Below, piece by piece: positions 60,210-64,000 of a DNA stretch of 64,000 nucleotides. The translations under genes and the position numbers were made by a program. The stretch is from NCBI GenBank assembly GCA_040878035.1, contig JBBDMX010000049.1:45905-109904 (forward strand), written 5' to 3'. This stretch comes from JBBDMX01 sp040878035. GTDB lineage: Bacteria; Planctomycetota; Phycisphaerae; Phycisphaerales; Phycisphaeraceae. Each line of letters starts with the position of its first letter. Within the stretch, counting starts at the first letter, position 1. A model generated the notes under the pieces. That model was not told the origin of the DNA. It did not search any database and saw only the letters and a list, made by a program, of their open reading frames with translations.

Positions 60210-60556
60210 AGGAGGGATCGCGGTAGGGGGGCGAGAGCCCGAAGTTCGGGGCTCAAATGGGGAAAGTCCCGCATTATACCCGACTTGTGCCCTTGGCGGA
60301 GTGCGTGGGCGCCGACAGGATGATGATGCTGGAGCAAAGCTCACGCGTGTGTAGCCTTTGGGAGCGGCTTTCTTGGACTGCGGCGGCTACCACATCGCTT
60401 TAGCTTGCGGCGAAGCCGTTCGCGCTCTCAGAGAAAGCCAAAGTGGCGTCGCGGCCGCCGCACTCCAAAGGGTTGCACGCGTTTGCCTTGACGCCGCCAC
60501 CGCTTTCGGTTCCACGAGGTGCGGCAGGTTTGTGACCCAAGAAAGCAGGTGCGACG
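60210..60556. other. intergenic region upstream of typA and the HicB-like gene
   Basis: 347 bp. It holds the inverted repeat at 60374-60468 (given separately) and a probable typA leader. No gene is credible here. Confidence 0.5.
60374..60468. repeat. inverted repeat GACTGCGGCGGC / GCCGCCGCACTCC
   Basis: Arms GGACTGCGGCGGC and GCCGCCGCACTCC about 95 bp apart enclose sequence rich in short GC palindromes, such as AGCTTGCGGCGAAGCCG. It resembles a repeat type I have seen in Verrucomicrobia and Planctomycetes, but is not one of the families A-K. Confidence 0.7.
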
Positions 60557-60769
60557 ATGGATGAAGTGGTGATTCGCCTGCACGTTGAGCTGCTGGACGA
60601 GGGCGGTTTTGCGGCGACGAGCCCGGATGTCCCCGGTCTGACCGCCAAAGCCGCAGGTGAGGCGGCCAGCATCGCCCGCGACGTGGCGCGGAAGATCCTT
60701 GAATCGTGCGTGGAGCACGGCGACCGGCGCAGGAAAGACGACGGTGGTCAGGCAACTTCTCGGGACTGA
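60557..60769 (+). CDS. HicB-like small protein, possibly truncated at its 3' end
   Basis: 70 residues, ATG at 60557. LHVELLDEGGFAATSPDVPG followed by LTAKAAGEAASIARDVARKI matches the HicB antitoxin-like ribonuclease H fold, in which a glycine-rich beta hairpin precedes a helix. The end (CVEHGDRRRKDDGGQATSRD) departs from family expectation after CVEHGD and runs into the +1-frame GTPase. No hicA toxin is adjacent. It may be a decayed antitoxin. Confidence 0.6.
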   Translation: MDEVVIRLHVELLDEGGFAATSPDVPGLTAKAAGEAASIARDVARKILESCVEHGDRRRKDDGGQATSRD

Positions 60770-62717
60770 TCCAGCCAAGGAGAGATTTCCCCTAACGTCG
60801 GCGGCCAAAGCAACGACGGCCGACATGGAGATCGTTCTTTGCCCCGGAGAATTCCAGGCGGTCATCACCTTCGTCCCCCGCGACCAGGTTCGGCAGTACA
60901 TCGCGGAATGTCTCCAGGCTGCCGTAGTTAGCGTGCTGGAAGGCGCACCGGAACGCGACGTGATACGTCGCTTCCAGGTACATAACGACCAGCGATTCAG
61001 GTTGAAGTATATCCTTGGCGACCTCTTGAGCCTTCGCGCCGAGGCGCAGGATCAACCGGCCGAAGAAGACGAAGATGACGAGGTGATTGATGCATCTGCC
61101 GCGTCCATATCGCAAGAACACAGAGCGGCCCTGCTCTCCGCGCTCGAAAGTTACATGAATGGTATCCGCCGACTAGCTGAAGCGTCGGAGGCCCAGCTTG
61201 CGGTATACGCGAAGGAACTTGGGGTCGAACTGAAGGAAGCTTCGCGAGAAGAGCAGGAGGTCTTGCAGGAATTCGTCGAGGATTGGCTGTCGGACAGCGA
61301 AGAGTTCCATGACCTGGTCGATGCCATCTTCGAGGACGTGGAGAGCCGCTTCGATCATCTTGAGCACGGAGACGTCGAACGAGGCAAAGATAATTGGCCC
61401 ATTAAGTGGTCCGTAAAATTTGAGGGTGGCAACCGCTCTGAGTTTGTCAGTATCGTCAATCGCTTTTCGAGCAACTATGCCGCCAGTTTCGGACGGCTGC
61501 TGACGCCGCTGGTTGAGGGCATCCGAGTGGCCGGGCCGTTTGTTCCGGATTGGTGTGAGGGGGGACAACCCAAGCTTGTGCTGTTGGACGGCCAAGGCAT
61601 CGGACATACTGCTGATAGCTCTTCAAGCCTCTCGACATCCGTAACCCGAAGGTTCCGGCTCGTGGACGCCATCGTTTTGGTCGACAATGCAGCCCAACCC
61701 ATGCAAGCCGCGCCGTGCGCGGTTCTTCAGTCCGTTGTGGCCAGTGGTCACGAATCGAAGTTGATCGTTGCGTTTACGCACTTTGACGAGGTAAAGGCAG
61801 ACAATCTCGTCGGTCGAGCCGCAAGGAAGGATCACGTCCTGGGATCGTTCGAGAACGCGGTTCACGCGGTTGGAAAAGCCCTCGGACGCGAGGCGGAATT
61901 TGGTCTTCGGCGGCTGAACGCAGATCGGATCGTATTCCTCGCCGGCATCCAGTCTCGCCTCGACCCAGCCGCACGCGGCGACGTGAAATTCTGTGTGACC
62001 GAGCTTCGTCGTTTGCTCGCTGCCATTTCAGGCATGATTGCCCCTGCGCGTACTCTGCGTACTGTTGCCTACACCCCGTTTTACCACATCGCAAACCTTG
62101 TTCTCGCGGTTCAGGCGGCAACCGAATCCTTCCAGTCGCGCGAGGCCGCGGTGGTCCGCTCTGAACACTGGACGAGGATCAAGGCACTAACCCGTCGCCT
62201 TGGGCTTTTCCCGAATGAGGACGGTTACGACAGTCTAATACCCATCGCTGACCTTCGGGCTCAACTGCTGAATTCACTATTCACGTTCCTTTCCGACCCA
62301 GTGGCATGGCAGCCCAGCACTCCACCTGAAGACGGCGAAGAACGCGCGGTGGCCATCAGGCGAATACGGCAAGAAATGGAGACGCGACTCGAGGAACTCG
62401 CACGTAAACGCGTTAAGAACGAGCGCCTAAAGGAATGGATCGCCTCCTCGTCACGTCGTGGTCCAGGATCTGGTTCGGCCCGCAAAGATGATGTGCTGGC
62501 GCAATATGGAATCGCTGCGCCGACGCCGAGCAACGACGTGTGGGCCGTAGTGCTCCGCGACGGCAGCGGGGCTGCATCCAAGGCGAGCCCGCCGCCAGAC
62601 GACGTTCGTTTCTTGTTGGAGGTTTGTGACCTTATCGGAGAAGCCGTCCACGCAGGGGGAGGGGTCCTCAGAGGCTGGACCAAGAAAGGTGATGATGTTC
62701 CGCCTGCTGCTGCCTGA
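60657..62717 (+). CDS. large dynamin-like GTPase, 5' end fused to HicB-like gene
   Basis: 686 residues from a GTG inside the HicB-like gene. TGAGKTTVVRQLLGTD near residue 23 is the G1 region, but the first Gly of GxxxxGK is replaced by Thr, exactly where the HicB sequence joins. ERFPLTSAAKATTADMEIVL is a G2-like segment; G3 is VLLDGQG near 310; G4 is THFDEVK near 374. The C-terminal half is helical and charged. The native N-terminus is missing. Base composition and codons are more AT-rich than the neighbours, suggesting acquisition. The function is unknown; large GTPases of this sort often serve defence or membrane remodelling. Confidence 0.6.
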   Translation: MRRPASPATWRGRSLNRAWSTATGAGKTTVVRQLLGTDPAKERFPLTSAAKATTADMEIVLCPGEFQAVITFVPRDQVRQYIAECLQAAVVSVLEGAPERDVIRRFQVHNDQRFRLKYILGDLLSLRAEAQDQPAEEDEDDEVIDASAASISQEHRAALLSALESYMNGIRRLAEASEAQLAVYAKELGVELKEASREEQEVLQEFVEDWLSDSEEFHDLVDAIFEDVESRFDHLEHGDVERGKDNWPIKWSVKFEGGNRSEFVSIVNRFSSNYAASFGRLLTPLVEGIRVAGPFVPDWCEGGQPKLVLLDGQGIGHTADSSSSLSTSVTRRFRLVDAIVLVDNAAQPMQAAPCAVLQSVVASGHESKLIVAFTHFDEVKADNLVGRAARKDHVLGSFENAVHAVGKALGREAEFGLRRLNADRIVFLAGIQSRLDPAARGDVKFCVTELRRLLAAISGMIAPARTLRTVAYTPFYHIANLVLAVQAATESFQSREAAVVRSEHWTRIKALTRRLGLFPNEDGYDSLIPIADLRAQLLNSLFTFLSDPVAWQPSTPPEDGEERAVAIRRIRQEMETRLEELARKRVKNERLKEWIASSSRRGPGSGSARKDDVLAQYGIAAPTPSNDVWAVVLRDGSGAASKASPPPDDVRFLLEVCDLIGEAVHAGGGVLRGWTKKGDDVPPAAA

Positions 62718-62955
62718 CCGCTTGTTAACCACGCCTGTTCGAGAAAGCGGCCCGCTCTCGGGCTGGTCGACCGCAACGGTGCCGTTAACCCGACCCGCTC
62801 TCGGTCGGAGAGAGTCCGAGAGTCTGACCCCGTGAGCCGCCCGTTCCTCTCTGTCCGGTTAACAGGCGGGCCGAGAAGGATGGGTGGATCCGCTTGCAAC
62901 CCCTTGCCCCAAGCGGCGATCTGACGCGGGCTTGCGCGCCGTGACTCTCGCGCGT

Positions 62956-62990
62956 AAAAAAACCACCGCAGGCGTTGCGGTGGTTAGAAA
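62956..62990 (-). terminator. rho-independent terminator for tRNA-Asn
   Basis: On the minus strand the stem AACCACCGCA / TGCGGTGGTT (62961-62985, 5-nt loop) is followed by a run of T (complement of 62956-62962). It starts about seven bases after the tRNA 3' end. Confidence 0.93.
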
Positions 62991-62991
62991 G

Positions 62992-63064
62992 CTCCCCGAG
63001 CTGGACTCGAACCAGCAACCTGCCGGTTAACAGCCGGCCGCTCTACCAATTGAGCTATCGGGGA
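62992..63064 (-). tRNA. tRNA-Asn (anticodon GTT)
   Basis: 73 nt folding as a standard cloverleaf. The acceptor stem is TCCCCGA with TCGGGGA, the D arm has GCTC...GAGC, the anticodon stem is GCCGG/CCGGC with loop CTGTTAA, giving anticodon GTT, and the T arm is GCTGGTTCGAGTCCAGC. The discriminator is G and no CCA is encoded. A strong terminator follows directly, so it is a single-gene transcript unless other tRNAs lie upstream. Confidence 0.97.
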
Positions 63065-63340
63065 TCGGTGACCTGGATTATCCGCAGCCTTGTGCTCGCG
63101 AGGCCTATAGCATAGCGGATGGAACGGCGTGATCAAATTGACGCCGGGCGATGCGGCAGGGCGGGCGTGACACCGCTTTCGGGCAACTGGTGGCAGCGAG
63201 CCGGTGCAGAATCCCCTGCGCATTGTCCGCCGCCCCCACGTCACGATGGTGCGCCCGGCCGGCGCGACGCTTGCGCCATTGCCCGCCGCCCCGGCACGCG
63301 GTACAGTTGTGTATATTGCCGTCACAATCCGGACTCCACC

Positions 63341-64000
63341 ATGAACAGTTCACGGCGAGGTTTTCTCAAGGCAGCCGCGGCGATGGGGGCGCTGGCGAGC
63401 CCGGCGCGCCAACTGGTGTCCCAGGCGCTGGCGGCCGGCAACGAGTCTGCGGCACCTGCGCCCGCCAGGAAACCCAACATTCTCTGGCTGGTCAGCGAGG
63501 ACAACTGCCCCGTGTTGGGCTGCTATGGCGACCAGATCGCGCGCACGCCCAACCTCGATCAACTGGCGGCCCAGGGCCTGCGCTACAACTATTGTTGCAG
63601 CAACGCGCCCGTTTGCGCTCCCGCACGCTCGACCATCATCACCGGCATGTACGCCAGTTCGCTGGGCACGCAGCATCATCGCAGCCGCTATCGCATCCCC
63701 GACCACGTCAAGTTGCTGCCGCAATACCTGCTCCAGGCCGGCTACTTTTGCGTCAACAACGGCAAGACCGACTACAACATTGCCACCTGGCCCAAGGACA
63801 TGTGGGATGCCGGCGACGACTGGTCCGGGCGCAAGGAAGGCCAACCTTTCTTCTTCGTGCGTAACTTGGGGATCTGCCACGAAAGCAGCCTGCACAAGAC
63901 CACCGTGCACCCCGAGTACCTGGCCGAGCCGTTCACCTTGCCGCCCTACCATCCCGACACGCCCGAAATCCGCAGCAACTGGGTCGAGTATTACCACATT
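63341..64000 (+). CDS. Tat-exported sulfatase (3' end beyond window)
   Basis: 220 residues to the window edge. SRRGFLKAAAAM (4-15) is a twin-arginine signal. KPNILWLVSEDNCPVLGCYG holds the first calcium ligands (Glu53/Asp54 region), and the formylglycine site is Cys92 in CAPARSTIITG (C-x-P-x-R). The enzyme removes sulfate esters from polysaccharides or small molecules in the periplasm or outside, which fits planctomycete carbohydrate use. A maturation enzyme for the Cys is not in the window. The start at 63341 opens with the RR motif. Confidence 0.9.
   Translation, partial: MNSSRRGFLKAAAAMGALASPARQLVSQALAAGNESAAPAPARKPNILWLVSEDNCPVLGCYGDQIARTPNLDQLAAQGLRYNYCCSNAPVCAPARSTIITGMYASSLGTQHHRSRYRIPDHVKLLPQYLLQAGYFCVNNGKTDYNIATWPKDMWDAGDDWSGRKEGQPFFFVRNLGICHESSLHKTTVHPEYLAEPFTLPPYHPDTPEIRSNWVEYYHI

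Overview
The window is GC-rich, densely coding DNA from a bacterium, most likely a planctomycete (a Phycisphaerae-like lineage is my best guess). The inference rests on gene content: a Tat-exported sulfatase, a DUF1570 protein, a small histone H1-like protein, secreted PKD/choice-of-anchor-D and PA14 proteins, many prepilin-like proteins, a split complex I, a GH130 phosphorylase and a UroD-like protein. There is no rRNA. One tRNA (Asn, GTT) is present, with its own terminator. A run of ten N joined to 41 C (13839-13889) is a scaffold join, so the sequence is a draft assembly.

Layout. 1-8801 (minus) is a type IV pilus / type II secretion-like locus: two PilB/GspE ATPases, PilT, PilC/GspF and three prepilins, the last running off the window. 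8941-18500 holds a large secreted PKD protein, a PEBP-family protein, several uncharacterised membrane or secreted proteins, and riboflavin synthesis gene ribH. 19216-28164 is metabolic: CE7 esterase, truA, a GT4 glycosyltransferase, a BshB1-like PIG-L deacetylase, DUF1570, accD, an FAA hydrolase and a ClpP-fold protein with a striking phased TGTCA array upstream. 28680-32529 is a second pseudopilin set (GspH/I/J/K-like, the last carrying PA14). 32715-37044 has a PfkB kinase, a heavy-metal P-type ATPase, a histone H1-like protein and a FabZ-like dehydratase. 37362-44417 is nuoJKLMN, with nuoI apart at 51516. Then come GH130, a ferritin-like protein, a MoaD-like carrier with a BNR propeller, an Mla-type ABC ATPase and MCE protein, three small envelope genes, a nucleotidyltransferase pair, rlmN, a GNAT enzyme, a UroD-like protein, an epimerase and typA. 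Near the end a HicB-like gene runs into a large GTPase of different base composition, followed by tRNA-Asn and a partial sulfatase.

The most unusual content is not a gene. Nearly every intergenic gap is filled with members of about eleven families of short tandem and inverted repeats, named A-K here. They nest inside one another in concentric palindromes (best at 57986-58357). They also enter coding sequence without breaking it: inside rlmN, at the 3' end of nuoN, at the 5' end of the GspK-like gene and of two prepilin genes, and as the source of stop codons for at least five genes. Their origin and mobiliser cannot be seen in the window.

Family key: A, GATTTCG/GATTTCT 7-mers; B, arms with AACAGGGATGAACACGG; C, arms with ACACGAAG and ACCACCAAGACACC; D, CCCTCTCC arms about 165-180 bp apart; E, double hairpin starting CCCGGCCATGCGAG; F, GCCGCTTGCGGCTTCGCG arms; G, AGAGCCGCGCGGCG arms; H, TCCACTC 7-mers; I, GGCAGAAAA arms; J, GCGAAGTACGAAG arms; K, AGGAGACAGGAG 7-mers.
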